Origin: Brachionus koreanus
Lineage: Eukaryota > Rotifera > Eurotatoria > Ploima > Brachionidae
Assembly: GCA_016987375.1 (NCBI GenBank)
Contig: PJRA01000048.1
Location: 2,188,440 to 2,252,439 of the forward strand
Direction of reading: 5' to 3'
Length of the DNA: 64,000 bases
Translations under genes and position numbers: made by a program
Shown: positions 14,081-25,827 of the stretch, in pieces
Layout: every line of letters starts with the position of its first letter
Numbering within the stretch: position 1 is the first letter of the stretch
Notes under the pieces: generated by a model
Told to the model about the DNA's origin: nothing
Database searches by the model: none
Seen by the model: the letters and a program-made list of their open reading frames with translations, nothing else

Positions 14081-17000
14081 ATGGATCTTTCAAAAATTGA
14101 TGAGCCTAACTTTTTTTTAAATAAATTCAATCGGACTGATATCACAAATGCTTACGCAATATATGGTTTTAATTACATTGGTTTTAATAATACGGACATG
14201 ATAATTAAAAATGAGTCTGATCAGTCCCTACACTACTGGGCTCTAATTCTTCTATTTTGTCCTATATCGACCATTTTTGGAAATATCTTAGTTGTCGTAT
14301 CAGTTATCAAAGAGAAAAGTCTTAGAACTGTGACAAATTATTTTGTTGTTTCATTGGCCTTAGCAGACTTGACAGTTGCCGCTGCGGTAATGCCCTTTGC
14401 AGTTTATTACGAAGTAAGACTTAAAATCTCTAAAATAAAAATAATTTATAAAATTAGTGTTTATTTTTATAATTTTATTTCAAAATATTTTAAATAAAAT
14501 TTAAATAAAAAAAGGTAACTAGAAAGTGGCATCTAACGAACATTGTTTGTGATGCGTGGGTGGCCACAGATGTTATGGCTTCAACAGCATCAATTCTAAA
14601 CTTGGTGGCAATTGCAATTGATAGGTAATTAAATCGATTGTTAAGTGATTTCAATATCATTAAGTTAAATTAATCTGGGACTATTTTTATATCAGTCAAT
14701 ATTAGACAAATCCTGAGGGAGAATCTAAATAAGAAATTGAACAAAACTTTTTTAATTAAAATATATTTTTTTAAAATAAGCATATTCGTTTTTGTTGATA
14801 ATTAAAATTTTATTGATATTTTTTTCCCTAAGAAAATATCTAGGAATATGCTATTCTTGATTTTATAAAATAGTTTTTGAACTCGAAACTTAATAAATAT
14901 ATATAAAGTTACTAGATTTTTAATAGATTTTTTAATTAAATAAAATTCTCTTTTAAATAATCAATAATTGCATTTTATTAAATTGTAAGAATAAATGGTT
15001 TACGTTTTGAAGCAACTGCCAATGCTACATGTTAACTGAAACGCTTATGGTTAAGCTTACTAATACAGTGATATCAACAAAGAAATTTCTATATCTAAGT
15101 TCTGATAAATTTTGGCGGTCTAGTGGTCGCAACTGATGGTACCCAAAGCTCAAATCAAGTTTTAAGTTCTAATGCAGCTTTAGGTCTTGAGATTTTTGAG
15201 AAAAAAAAATCTTTGAAATATTTATATTTATTTGATAGAGCGTTAAAAATCGAATCTAAAAAAAATTAAAGATAATTATGAAAAATGAATCCCGAATGAT
15301 GTTACGATATTTTTGGACCTATTGTTCATACATTCGGTTGAGATTTAATTAATCTTTTTTTTTTATTAAATTTTCTAATTTTTAATCCATTTTTAGTTAC
15401 AGATAAAATATTTTAACCAATTTAGTTAACATAAATTTAATTTTTATTTATTTCAATGAACGCCTTTAAGGCGATAATCAAAAAAATTAATATCACAAAT
15501 TTTAGCGCAGAAAAAAGTGAAAGTTGAAAATTCATTTGAGAGTTATTGTCTTTTTTTTAGATTTTTGGGAAAAATATCATAAATTTTGCGGCTAAACTAA
15601 AAACTTGATTTAAATGTTTAAAACATGTCATATTTATAGGTGAATAAGGATAAGGGTTAAAGAAATGGTGCTTTTTGCATGCACCAAAGTTGTGTTTTGG
15701 TTTATGAGGCTGTGAAATCGAAAAAGAGAATACAATATTTAGTAAAAGTTTATTTTTTTATAATTAATGTTATTACCGCATTAATAATCTGTGTGTTGTA
15801 CTTAGAATAAAATTTGATTTTAAAATGATTTTTTTTAAAACCGATTTTTCGGTATTTGTTGCTGAGTAAAAAATTTAAACTAAGTTTTTTTTCAATCACG
15901 AAAATCAAAATTCTTATTATTGAAGAAGCCTCTAAAGTAGTTTTTTTTATTGAATAAGAATTTAGATAAAGGAGCATTGATTATTTTTAAAAATCTATGG
16001 CTAAAATGATGCAAACAAATTCCGAACAGGCTGGCTGAAAAAAAGGCTCTAAGCGGTTCGGAGCTGCACAAAAGATTTTCTCTCTAAATTATATTTTGAA
16101 TTAATAATTTTTAAAAGAATTATCACTTGGATGATATTTTTTTTTAAGATTTATTGCTGTTACTCAACCAATTAAGTATGCTCGTCACAAGAGCTCAAAT
16201 CGAATTTACTTAATGATTGCACTAGTCTGGTTAATAAGCGTAGCAATTGCATCACCAATTGCATTTGGTCTAAACAACACACCAGGACGAGCATCAAATG
16301 AATGCAGTTTTAACAATCATCAATTTTTAATATACTCTTCAATGTTTTCATTCTATATTCCTACTGTGCTAATGATAATTTTGTACTATAGAATATTTAA
16401 AGTTATACGATCACGTGCTAAAAAAGCTCAAGCGGCCAAGATCGTAAATAGAAAACCAACAAACAATCCAGGCACTAAGCCGAATTCAGATAATCAAAAA
16501 GATAACTCAAAACATGTTACTGAATTAGAAAACAAACAAAAAATAAATTTAATAAGTCCACGTATTTTTAATCTTAAGAATAAGACAGTTGAAGTAGTAA
16601 TTCAAAAAGGAACGGATAAAAAGAAATCAAGTTCAATTTTTTCTAATGCTCAACAAAGACGATCTAGTGAAAAAAATCAAAAGAGACATCATTCAATTGG
16701 TTTACTGTCAATAAATGTTCTCCGCTCACAAATTCATCCATCCGCTGCATCAAATCATAAAGAAAGAAAGATCACCAAAACTCTGCTGATTGTACTGATT
16801 GTTTTTTTAGTTTGCTGGTAATTCGAATAATCAAATTAAAATAAATTTAAGTAATCTTATCTTTAAGGTCACCTTTTTTTGCTCTGAATAATTTGGCCAG
16901 AGGAATATGTATTGAATTCACAATAGAGTGCTCGTTTATTAGCGATGAGCTAATTTCGTTTTTAACATGGCTAGGATATTTAAATTCGATGTTGAATCCT

Positions 17001-17084
17001 GTTATTTATACAATTTTCAATGTAGAATTTCGTAAAGCTTTTGTCAAAATTTTATCAGAATTCTGTACAAAAAAACGATATTAA
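14081..17084 (+). CDS. Dop2R-like: D2-like dopamine receptor (class A GPCR)
   Basis: Four exons (14081-14413, 14515-14624, 16149-16817, 16868-17084) give 442 residues in one frame. Seven membrane segments are visible. TM3 has the amine-binding Asp ([15 protein letters not shown]) and TM5 the serine cluster ([10 protein letters not shown]). TM6 has CWSPFF, TM7 has [14 protein letters not shown], and the short tail after [10 protein letters not shown] is typical of D2 receptors. ECL2 reads [11 protein letters not shown], very close to invertebrate D2-like receptors. The first loop [13 protein letters not shown] also matches. The third intracellular loop is long and basic, as expected for Gi/o coupling. 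N-glycosylation sites (NRT, NNT, NES) lie before TM1. Oddities: DRY is DRF, and CWLP is CWSP. The ATG at 14081 is chosen because upstream sequence in frame has no ATG. A different 5' exon remains possible. Confidence 0.9.
14625..16148 (+). other. Large intron 2 of the dopamine receptor
   Basis: This 1.5-kb intron interrupts the DR(F) codon after TM3 and is about thirty times longer than most introns in the window. It is AT-rich. Some less AT-rich patches (about 15000-15170 and 15650-15720) have no coding or repeat signature I can name. Confidence 0.7.
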
Positions 17085-18031
17085 AGATATTTTATTTTCT
17101 AATCTATTCGGTGAATTTTTAATAAAATTATGTTTTTAAAATAAAAATGATTTAAGTATAACTTTATTTTATTAAATTATTTTGATTGAATTTTTTATTG
17201 ATTTTATTTTTTAAATATTGTAGAATCGATTTTTTATAAAAGATTGAAAATATTAATTTTTTCTGAGAAAAAAAATTATAGCTTATAACAATCATATAAT
17301 CAAGCAATTTTTCTATTCTCTATTTTGTGAATTTCAAAAATTGAAAGACTTTAAAAAATTCTTAATTTATTTAAATAAAAACTCATAATGGTTTTAATGG
17401 AAGAAAGAGACAAAATTGTATAATTGTATAGCTAGGAGAATCAATAATCATATAAAGAAGGTTTTTTCTTGTCTTTTTTGTGATTCCTGGGGCTGCATAC
17501 CATTCAAGTGAAAATCGTGTTTTTTTTTTTTACTTTTTTTTCAATAATTGCATAGAATCTTCAAAAGTGTTATTCATTTTGAGCCTTACTCAAGGTTAAT
17601 TTTTTTATGTTTCTTATCAATTAAACGATACTAAATATACAAGGATTAAATTTTTTAATTTCGAAATTTATTTTTCATTAAAAAAGAGAAAAAATTTGAA
17701 TTAAAAATTAAGATTAGATAAGCTTAAGCAGAGGATAAAATAAGATTATTTTTTTTAAAATAAATATGCATTAAAACTCAAACGTCATTAAATTAAACAA
17801 TCAAATCAAAATTATAAATAAAAAAAAATTCTAATGAAAAAAATAAAATCACATTCAATGATTAATTTTATAAATTCATGTTTTCTGAATTTATGACTCA
17901 TTAAAACATTTGAATTTTTTTTAATTTAAATAAAAGTGTTCTGCGCTTGATTCACTCAAGCACATCTCTCAAACAAGACTCTGCAAATAATTTTTCATTA
18001 AATAATATACCAAAATTACATAATTATTACA
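17085..18031. other. Intergenic, no gene seen
   Basis: AT-rich spacer between the receptor stop and the next start. Nothing supportable beyond homopolymer runs. The last 100 bases before 18032 are less AT-rich (ctgcgcttgattcactcaag) and may be promoter or 5' UTR. Confidence 0.4.
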
Positions 18032-18733
18032 ATGAGCTATTTTAATACATTTCATGGATTTCATCAACCTTATTATAGTTTAGATTTCGTTCAATACGGA
18101 ACAAATCCTATCTTTGAAAGATATAGCCAAAATTCAAATAGGCTAAACGCGTACACAAATACACATGAATTTTTTTACCAAGATTTTAACCCTCAGATTT
18201 CAAAAACTGAAACCAAGTGCATGAATAGTCGTTTTTCATCATTGAAAAACTCAGCTCAAACTTACATTAACGCCTTCTATAGCCATATATATCCCAGTTT
18301 AGTTAATTACTCCTCCAGAACAGCTGATAAAGAAAATGAGAACGAAAATGAGACTGAAACATCTGATAATGAATCATTCACAGAACGTGTCCCGAGGAGA
18401 TACCGTTCATTTGAAAATTTGATTAATATTACCAAAAATAAGATTTTAGGTAGGCATAGAAGATCTTTTTCAAATGATTCTCTTTCAATTGATTCCACAA
18501 TTTATCGGGATGAAAATTTTGACACAACTCCTCATACAATCAATATAGGGCACATGCATCGCTCTCACGATCATCTAAATAGAAATGAAGAAAATGTTCA
18601 GATCCCTGTAAAAAATATCCTGCTTCCTGAAGTTGTAATAAACAATGTAAGATATAATCGGCCTGGAGCAGCATTGAGAAATTTTTCAAATCTAATCAAT
18701 TCTGGTCTCGAAGCATCTAATATTAATAAATAG
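18032..18733 (+). CDS. Uncharacterised 233-residue protein
   Basis: Single open frame from ATG to TAG. I do not recognise a family. The protein is soluble, rich in Ser, Asn, Arg and aromatic residues, with an acidic repeat (ENENENETETSDNES) near residue 100 and basic/Ser segments (RRYRSFENL, GRHRRSFSNDSLS) that look like kinase sites. No membrane segment or signal peptide is seen. It lies 238 bp upstream of the RhoGEF on the same strand. I tested whether it could be that gene's 5' exon: the best internal donor (18647, GTAAGA) is phase 0, and the only acceptor near 18967 would need phase 1, so I keep the genes separate. A different transcript structure is possible. Confidence 0.55.
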   Translation: MSYFNTFHGFHQPYYSLDFVQYGTNPIFERYSQNSNRLNAYTNTHEFFYQDFNPQISKTETKCMNSRFSSLKNSAQTYINAFYSHIYPSLVNYSSRTADKENENENETETSDNESFTERVPRRYRSFENLINITKNKILGRHRRSFSNDSLSIDSTIYRDENFDTTPHTINIGHMHRSHDHLNRNEENVQIPVKNILLPEVVINNVRYNRPGAALRNFSNLINSGLEASNINK

Positions 18734-18971
18734 AAATTAACTTATCAGATTACTCAAAAAATTTAAAAAATAAAATTAAATTATCCATTTTTTTTCTTTT
18801 TTTCATAAGTTGTCCAAATTCGCACAATAATTCAAGCTAATTTAAAGTCACTGAAGTGAAAAATAATGAAAAAATTAATTTTATGCAATTGTGTCATTTA
18901 AAATTCAATTTTAGCTTATGAAATTAGAAAAGATTTATTTGAATTTTTTCTTTTCATATTGAATAGACCAA

Positions 18972-21400
18972 ATGTTTGCACGAAAGAAAAAAACTAATCA
19001 TTACAATGAAACTTTATCGCCTGAGATGTTAAACAGGCCCAAAATATCCCAAAATGTTAATAAAACTTTCTTTATGAAAAGAGAAAATTTCAAAGGGGTA
19101 GATGGAACTAGCTGCTATGTTTCAGAGACTGGCTCTCGTCTTAAACACAGCATTACTAGATTAAAATCAAAAAGTCGGTCTGCTTTAGACGAAGAACTCG
19201 AAGAAAACTGCCATTCTAGAGATAAAGAGGATGAAAATATTGGTGAAAAATTAAAATTAAAAGCGTCAAAATTAAAAAAAAAACTGTTAAATTTATCTGC
19301 GAATCAATTAAATGAAGAAGAAATAAATAATGATGATCAATGGCTATCAAGTTTAAAAATGAATTTTTCCAGTGAAAAGCTTGATTTGCCTGAGTTAGAT
19401 GATCAAATTGATGAATCCAGTTTAAAATCAACTGGCTCTAAATCAGCACGCTTTATCAAATTTTTTCAAAAATCCGAAAGCCAACCTGTTTCAAGAAAGA
19501 ATTCAGAAAATGAGGTATGTCTTGATTTGTAGATAAAATTCAATCAATAAATAAATATATCATTTTTTTTTTTTAAGAAAAATTTGTCCAGTTCTAAGCT
19601 AACTCGCATGAGTTTACCATCAAAATTTACCAAAAATGGTATGACAACAAATGACTTAAATGAAATAAATGAAAAATTTGAAGTATTTTCTTTAAAAGAT
19701 TTGCATCATCATCATCATATTTAATTATTTTAGAATCTTTTTAATTATAATTGGTTTGATTTTGTAGATCAAGATCTTGGTAATTTATAAGTTGATTAAA
19801 AAATTGCTTAGATTATGAATTTTGAATTTAAGAAAAATATGTTAAACCAAATTCGGTAGTATTGTGGTCCGGTCAAAAAAAAGTTATCGAATCGGGACTG
19901 CTCTCCCATATGAATAAACAAGATATAGAGCTGCAAGAGAGATGGTTCGAAATATACACTTCAGAAATATCGTATTGTAAATCACTGAAAATATTAGACC
20001 AGATAGTTTTGAATACTTTTAAAAAAAATCTCAAAATTCAGGATTTTAACCTCGTCTTAATCACTAATTTAAAAGAAATTATATCTCTTTCAGAACAGTA
20101 ATTACTAAATTTAATAGTATAATTTTTTAATTCAATTTTTAAGAATGATTGTTGCATTGAACGAAAGAATTAATAATTTCTTGCTTATTGAGAATCTATT
20201 CGATATAATGAAAGAGATAATAAGCACCGAGAGATTTCAGAAAGTTTACATCGATTATGCCGGAGAGAAAAGCACTCAGAAAGAAAATTATGATAACCTA
20301 AGGTTTGGAGATCAAAATATTTTCAAAAAATTAAATAAATTTAGATTTATTTTAAAAGAAAAAATAATAAAAAATTTGATTATTTAATGAATAAATTGAA
20401 TTACAATCCAATTCTGGAGGGTAAAGATATTCAAATATACTTTATTGCACCAATTCAGCGTCTTTCCAGATATAAATTGCTAACTGATGCTATTTTAAAC
20501 ATATTGCCGAAAGATTCAGCTTATACTGAAGATGGAAAAAGTCTTTCGAATTTGATAAATAAAGTAAATTATAAAATCAACAATCTCTCATGAAAATTTG
20601 GTAAAAATGTAACATTAGATTCTAAAAAAAGCCAACAGAAAAGCAGCTGAGACTTTAAATTTTTCTGAAGCGGTCAAACTTCTTCTTTTACTAAAATTTC
20701 AAAACAACGAAATTGTAATTAGTAAATATTATCAATAATTTTTAATGATATTTATTATTTTTTAAAGAAATTGCATCAATTGTTTCAAAATAGAGAGCTT
20801 TTGTTTCACAGCGATTTACTGTCAGTAAAGTCTGTTTTTATGAGTAAAAAAGAAGAAATACACAACAGTCTGAAAAGAAATAAAAATTATGATAGTCAAA
20901 TTCAACAGTTTTCGATTTACCATGTGATTTTGTTGACTGATCTGCTCTTTATATGCAAAAAAGAAGAGTAAAACATTCAAAGAACTATTTTGAAATAAAA
21001 TAATTTAATTTTTGATTAATAAAGAAACCAAGGAGGATCATTCTTCTATAAAGTGATACAGAAAGCAGAAAAGAGTAGGGTTCAGTTAGAAATGTGCGAA
21101 TGGGAAGAATCGAATGATGACCAATCTTGTCAAGATAATAGAGAAACAGATATCGCATCTAAATTATTTTTATTAATATTCACAATATTGAGAGACGATT
21201 CAAAAAGGAGGGGAATAAACAGAATGTTAAACACTAAATATATGTTTGCTTGCACCAAGTATTTTATATAAATTAAATGCTTTATTAAATCACTTGCTAA
21301 TATATTGAATTTAAGATCAGAAGGAGAAATCTGGATGAAATATTTTGAAAATGATTGTCCTGTTTTTGCTTTAGAAAGTGACGAAGAGAATTTAACTTAA
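18972..21400 (+). CDS. Ephexin-family Rho guanine nucleotide exchange factor (DH-PH)
   Basis: Nine exons (18972-19514, 19578-19638, 19860-20097, 20144-20302, 20359-20563, 20619-20714, 20768-20967, 21025-21258, 21316-21400) join in frame to 606 residues. Residues 1-~200 are a polar, Ser/Lys-rich leader. SGLLSHMNKQDIELQERWFE then TSEISYCKSL starts a DH domain in the ephexin (ARHGEF5/16/19/26, NGEF) style. Its core helix is IQIYFIAPIQRLSRYKLL, corresponding to the conserved LPxQRxxRYxLLL. A PH domain follows (LLFHSDLLSV; ILLTDLLFICKKEE; FFYKVIQKAEKSRVQLEM), interrupted by an acidic insert (WEESNDDQ). Ephexins activate RhoA/Rac1/Cdc42 downstream of receptors. Vertebrate members end in SH3; this model ends just after PH with an acidic tail. 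The exon 2-3 junction (221-nt intron) is the least certain. Confidence 0.82.
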
Positions 21401-21691
21401 TACATGAATTTATTAAAAAATAAACCGGTGATATTTAGCCAAACCAAAAATTTCTCATGATTAATTTTGTTTATTTTTTTTATGATTACTACCATTAATT
21501 AATTTTAATGAAAAAGTACAGACATTTTATTTAAAAAAAAAATTAAAAGCTTGACCTAAATTTAAAGCCATTTTTCCGCTTTTTTAAATTGATCATTTTT
21601 CATAAAAAAATAAGATTAATAATCCATTAAATCGGAATTGTTGTACAAAAAAATTTAAGTTTAATTTTAGAATGATCTAGCCGTTGCTTAT

Positions 21692-24600
21692 TTACATAAT
21701 CAAACACGCATCATTTATGTGTTTATTATTTGTGATCATTGGATTTATAAAAAAACTGCTTTCTGGCATATCACCATTATTATCAGGGTCTTCTTCACCT
21801 TGGTCGCAGTTATCATTGTCTAATAAGTTAATCCAATCGATTGTTTCTTCATTACCAAAAAAAGTTTCACTGTCTGACTTTAATTTAAATTTTGAGCTTA
21901 ACAAAATTTAAAAAATGAATTAAAAAATTACTAAATATTCTTTGTCCTCACTAAGATCACTTTATTAGACAAAATTAGTTTAAATAATATTGAAAATATT
22001 TAAAATACATACGTAGTTTCAATTACTTTTTCAGTGTAAATTCGAAGCATGAATTCACAATCTCGGTCTTCTTCATATGTACTTGGAATAATTAAATAAT
22101 TTCCAGGAGGAACTCTGAATCTTTTAGTCACTTCTCTGATATTTATGTAGCTTCCAGATGAACCAACTCGTTCTAATTGATTAGCGTATAGTTTAACTCT
22201 ACAATCACTAAAGCTATCAATATCTAAATTTTCAATTATTCTAAAAAATCTAAATTGGATATATTCCTCATTTGTTTGATCACCAGTTTCTATTCGTTTC
22301 AACCTAGTATCTTTTTGCATCAAAGATATGATAACAGAAGCCATGTTTTCATTATCATCTCGATCAACATCCTCAAGCGAAATTAAAAATTGAGGATTTG
22401 TCCAAAATTTAGCTAACAAGGTTAATAATTAATTTTAGTTTCAAGATCCAAATTTTTTACCTTGATCAAATGAGCCACATCCCCCTGCCGTGAATCCAGT
22501 TATCCATTCTGATTGATAAGTGGTACAAATCCATGTCAGATCAGAATCCTAATTTTTCAAAATTTTATTCAAAATGATATTTAAAATCAATCAAAAATAC
22601 ATCATCTGTTTGAAATAGTTCTTCACTAAAACTTTCTAAATTTAAATGACAAATTTGAACTAAATGCCAATTGTTAATGAAATCCTCAAAGTTCATCCTA
22701 TTTTTTAGTTTCGATTAAAGATATTAATTTTACTCAGACTAGTTTAAAAATCATTAAAAGATAATTTTTTTCTTGAAATTTTCAATTAATAATAATTTTA
22801 ATTAATCAATTATTAAATGCTTTAAAAATTGTAAGGTTCAGTTCATTGAAAAATGGACCTTTTTTCGAAATTTTTTTTTTCTTTATTGATATGTATTTTT
22901 TTATGAGGTTTACGTTTTTATCAAAATAAACTCTTTATTTCATTCGGATTTCAAGACTTTTCAATGAAAAAAACAATATTCAAAGCTATTAATTAAATAT
23001 GATCAGTTTGTAGCAAAGATGTAATCTTGGACTTCTATTTTGCCTTCACTCCTAATTAATGTATAATTTTTAAGATCGTTGGATTCTTGTACGAAAAAAA
23101 AATAGAGACAATGAAGAAAAAATTATTTAAAAAATTTTTATCTTTTGATTAAAAATTAAATAATTAAATAGCACATACTTAAAACTATTTTTGAACAATT
23201 GACTTTTAAACGAGTCTAGTTTTTAAAATGATAAAATTACCAAAATTCTCCATCTGGACACCGATTAAATTCAAGTTCCTCCATAATGTCTTCACTTAGA
23301 CGATACCATTCTGGCGAACTTTTAAGTAAATTTTTTTTTCCATTTTAAAAATTCATTAAAATTACTTATCACACCTTTTAAAAAAAATTAATATAATCTA
23401 ATAAAATAATTTTAAAAATACCATGCGCCACGCCACTCAACGTTATTACCCCTATGAATAAATGAGAATATTTAAAAATGATAAATTTAAAATAAACCAT
23501 GGGTTTCTTATCCGTATCAATTTGTGTAGACAATTATATTTATCTTCAAATTTCTTCAAATTTGTGATAGTATAAGCATCTAAAAAACTAATAATCAGAA
23601 ATCAATTTAAACTTTAGCTAATTATTACGGCCTTTGACCAATCCATTGTACTGAATGGCTTCTCTTGAGTAATTATCGGCCTAAATAATTAAAATTAGAT
23701 ACCGTGAGGAAAAAAAATTTAATGGAATACATTGATGCTGCAACTTATTATTGAACCTTTATCAAAACTTTGTTTCAGAATATTCCAAAAATTTGTTCTC
23801 TCTTTAAATGACATCCGTTTAAGATCTAAAGGTTTAAAATAAGAAAAAATCTAGTTTATTTTAAATTTCTAAACAAATACCAATGCATTCTGGAACACCG
23901 CCTCAAAAAATCAATAAATTATTTTATTTAAAATCTAATAAATTTAAAATAACTACCAGACATATCTACAAAAGCGTCATAAGTTTGACCTGCATCTAGA
24001 TTTTCATAAGATCCGTAAAGTCTTGAAAAAAATTTGGATTTTTTCTTAGGAAAATAAAAAATTTTACTTAGCATAAGCCTTTTCCTGTTATAAAATTCAA
24101 AATTAAAAATGAGTTAAAATTTTTCTTATTAGTCTATTTACTAAAAGTGGTCCCCATAATTCATTGGGCTCTTGCTTATTCGAACAAAAAACAAAGCTTC
24201 CATCTGAATAAAAAGGCAGTCGATCATCAATAACAACATCGACCCATTCACCATAGAGCCAAAAGCGAAAATGAAAAATTCCTATGAAATTTAATGAGTA
24301 TAAAAAATTTAGCAAAAACGAACAAACCTGAATAATTTTCATCAAAATCTTGATCATTTGGAACAACTTTGGCAAACAGCTTGGGCGATTGCATAACGCC
24401 TACACAGCCTATTTAAAATCACATTTTTTTCAAATATTTTTATCTAAAATATGCGCAGTTAAATACCTGCTATAAACCTTTTAGTAAAATGAATTATTGA
24501 AAGACATTAAAATTTAAGAAAAAAATTTACCAGCAATTTCCTACATTTCCTTGATCCATATCGCATCTACCAAAACCATTGACTACAAATTTGGGATTTT

Positions 24601-24901
24601 CAATAACTTCCTGAAAAATTGGCCTTCTTATTTCAAAATATTTTAATTTTTGTTAAAATTACTTTGGGTCTCAGCCATATGATATCTTCTGGGCATGTCT
24701 TAGAATGATAAAGACTTTCATTAATAGCCGGAAAAAGGGGATCCTCAAATAGAAACTCTCCACTATGAATTGACTTTAAATCATGATAATTTTGATCCTT
24801 AAAAAATTTAATGGGTCGAACCTTTAATCTTGGTAATTAAATTATGTTCTAAATATTTGTAAAAATCATACATCAAGCGATATTCCTTTTTTTAAAACCA
24901 T
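21692..24901 (-). CDS. Calpain (papain-like Ca2+-dependent cysteine protease), no EF-hand domain
   Basis: Eighteen minus-strand exons (24901-24872, 24821-24663, 24610-24531, 24477-24467, 24408-24328, 24281-24142, 24084-24068, 24021-23957, 23901-23881, 23825-23731, 23680-23629, 23579-23498, 23451-23422, 23318-23241, 22697-22601, 22548-22461, 22412-22013, 21896-21692) join in frame to 576 residues. The PC1 core has [12 protein letters not shown] with the catalytic Cys; its last residues come from an 11-nt exon. PC2 has LVKGHAYTITNL (catalytic His, codon split by an intron) and IRNPWGNNVEW (catalytic Asn), so the triad is intact. [22 protein letters not shown] and [11 protein letters not shown] mark PC2 and the start of the C2-like domain III. 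The C-terminus is a short acidic tail ([17 protein letters not shown]) instead of penta-EF. The W-to-C junction at 23422/23318 is slightly uncertain. It converges on the RhoGEF gene with a 291-bp gap. Confidence 0.9.
24467..24477 (-). other. 11-nt microexon in calpain catalytic core
   Basis: On the minus strand GTTTATAGCAG is flanked by an AG acceptor and a GT donor. It is needed to join ...AATTGCTG (N-C-W) to GCTGTGTAGGC (C-V-G). With it the protein reads GNCWFIAGCVGVM, matching calpain GDCWLLAA. Without it the frame is lost. Confidence 0.85.
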
Positions 24902-25145
24902 TTTTAAAAAACAAAAATTCAATTCTTTCTAAATTAATTCATAAATCTTTATTTTTTTAAAGAAACTTACTAGTTTGATAATTTTTTTAATTATTCAAGA
25001 TAAGAGCAAAGAGAGCTTGCGAATTTAAGATTTGTTTAATTTGGATTTTGTTAAGTGAACTTTTTATTTTATTTCTGTTTTTGATTTAAAGTCAAAATTC
25101 CAAAAATTAAATTTTATTTAAAAAAAAATAAATTGAATATAATAA

Positions 25146-25538
25146 TTAAAAAAGACCATTTGGAAAGCTATTTGAATGACTAAACTTGTATACATTTTTT
25201 TGATTTAAAATTTGTGACTTCGACGGAGGACAGCATTCAGGGCCGCATCTAGAGCCACGACAATCTTCACAATCTGAGTAATCATATCTATTACAAATTC
25301 TACAATCTGGTCCACATTCAGATGAATAATTTGAATTGCAAATATCACAATCAGAGTCGTAATCGCGAGTACATCCTCTATACCCACTCCGGTTATATGG
25401 CAACTCATTACGTTGAATCATTTCTGGAATGTATTTTTCGTAAACTCTCTGATAAAATTTCTCATTCGGATAAACAACTTGACCATCTATAAGATTTGTG
25501 CGTCTGAAACCATATGGAGTAGCATTTGAAGAACCCAT
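25146..25538 (-). CDS. Cysteine-rich orphan protein, 130 residues
   Basis: Single open frame with an ATG at 25538; not recognised. Residues ~55-110 hold 11 cysteines in a repeated pattern with Asp/Tyr/Ser spacers (SDCDIC, SSECGPDCRIC, SDCEDC, SRCGPECC), suggesting a small metal-binding or disulfide-rich module. There is no signal peptide, so reduced metal-binding cysteines are more likely. The N-terminus MGSSNAT could be an N-myristoylation signal. It lies 244 bp upstream of the calpain and 289 bp downstream of the reductase, all on the minus strand. An unseen second exon cannot be excluded. Confidence 0.6.
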   Translation of the reverse strand: MGSSNATPYGFRRTNLIDGQVVYPNEKFYQRVYEKYIPEMIQRNELPYNRSGYRGCTRDYDSDCDICNSNYSSECGPDCRICNRYDYSDCEDCRGSRCGPECCPPSKSQILNQKNVYKFSHSNSFPNGLF

Positions 25539-25827
25539 TTTTTAAAAAATTCAAATGGAGAATTTGTTAAAAATTTTGGTACATTCTACATTTATATATG
25601 ATTCACCATTTTTCCAAACAAACAATCAATAAAGCATGCCAAATCGACATTTACTTGATCAAATCAAATTCCAATAGTTTGTCTAATTTTTTTTCAAGAC
25701 AAGTCGAATAGATTCAAATGAATTATGTGAAATATTTTTTTAATAATTTATTTTAAAATCAGATAAAATTAAAAAACATATGCTTGTTGATAAAATTTAG
25801 TTTTTTATTTTTAATTAAAAAAAAATC

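Noticed and set aside
18032..18733. Orphan frame as 5' exon of the RhoGEF
   Set aside because: The best donor (18647) is phase 0 while the acceptor before 18972 needs phase 1, and the orphan ends in its own stop.
19690..19720. CAT repeat encoding poly-His at the end of a frame
   Set aside because: It falls in the intron after 19638; the run is a microsatellite, not a protein feature.
20564..20618. Apparent stop in the RhoGEF DH domain
   Set aside because: It is inside a 55-nt intron; splicing joins LINK to ILKKANRKAAE in frame.
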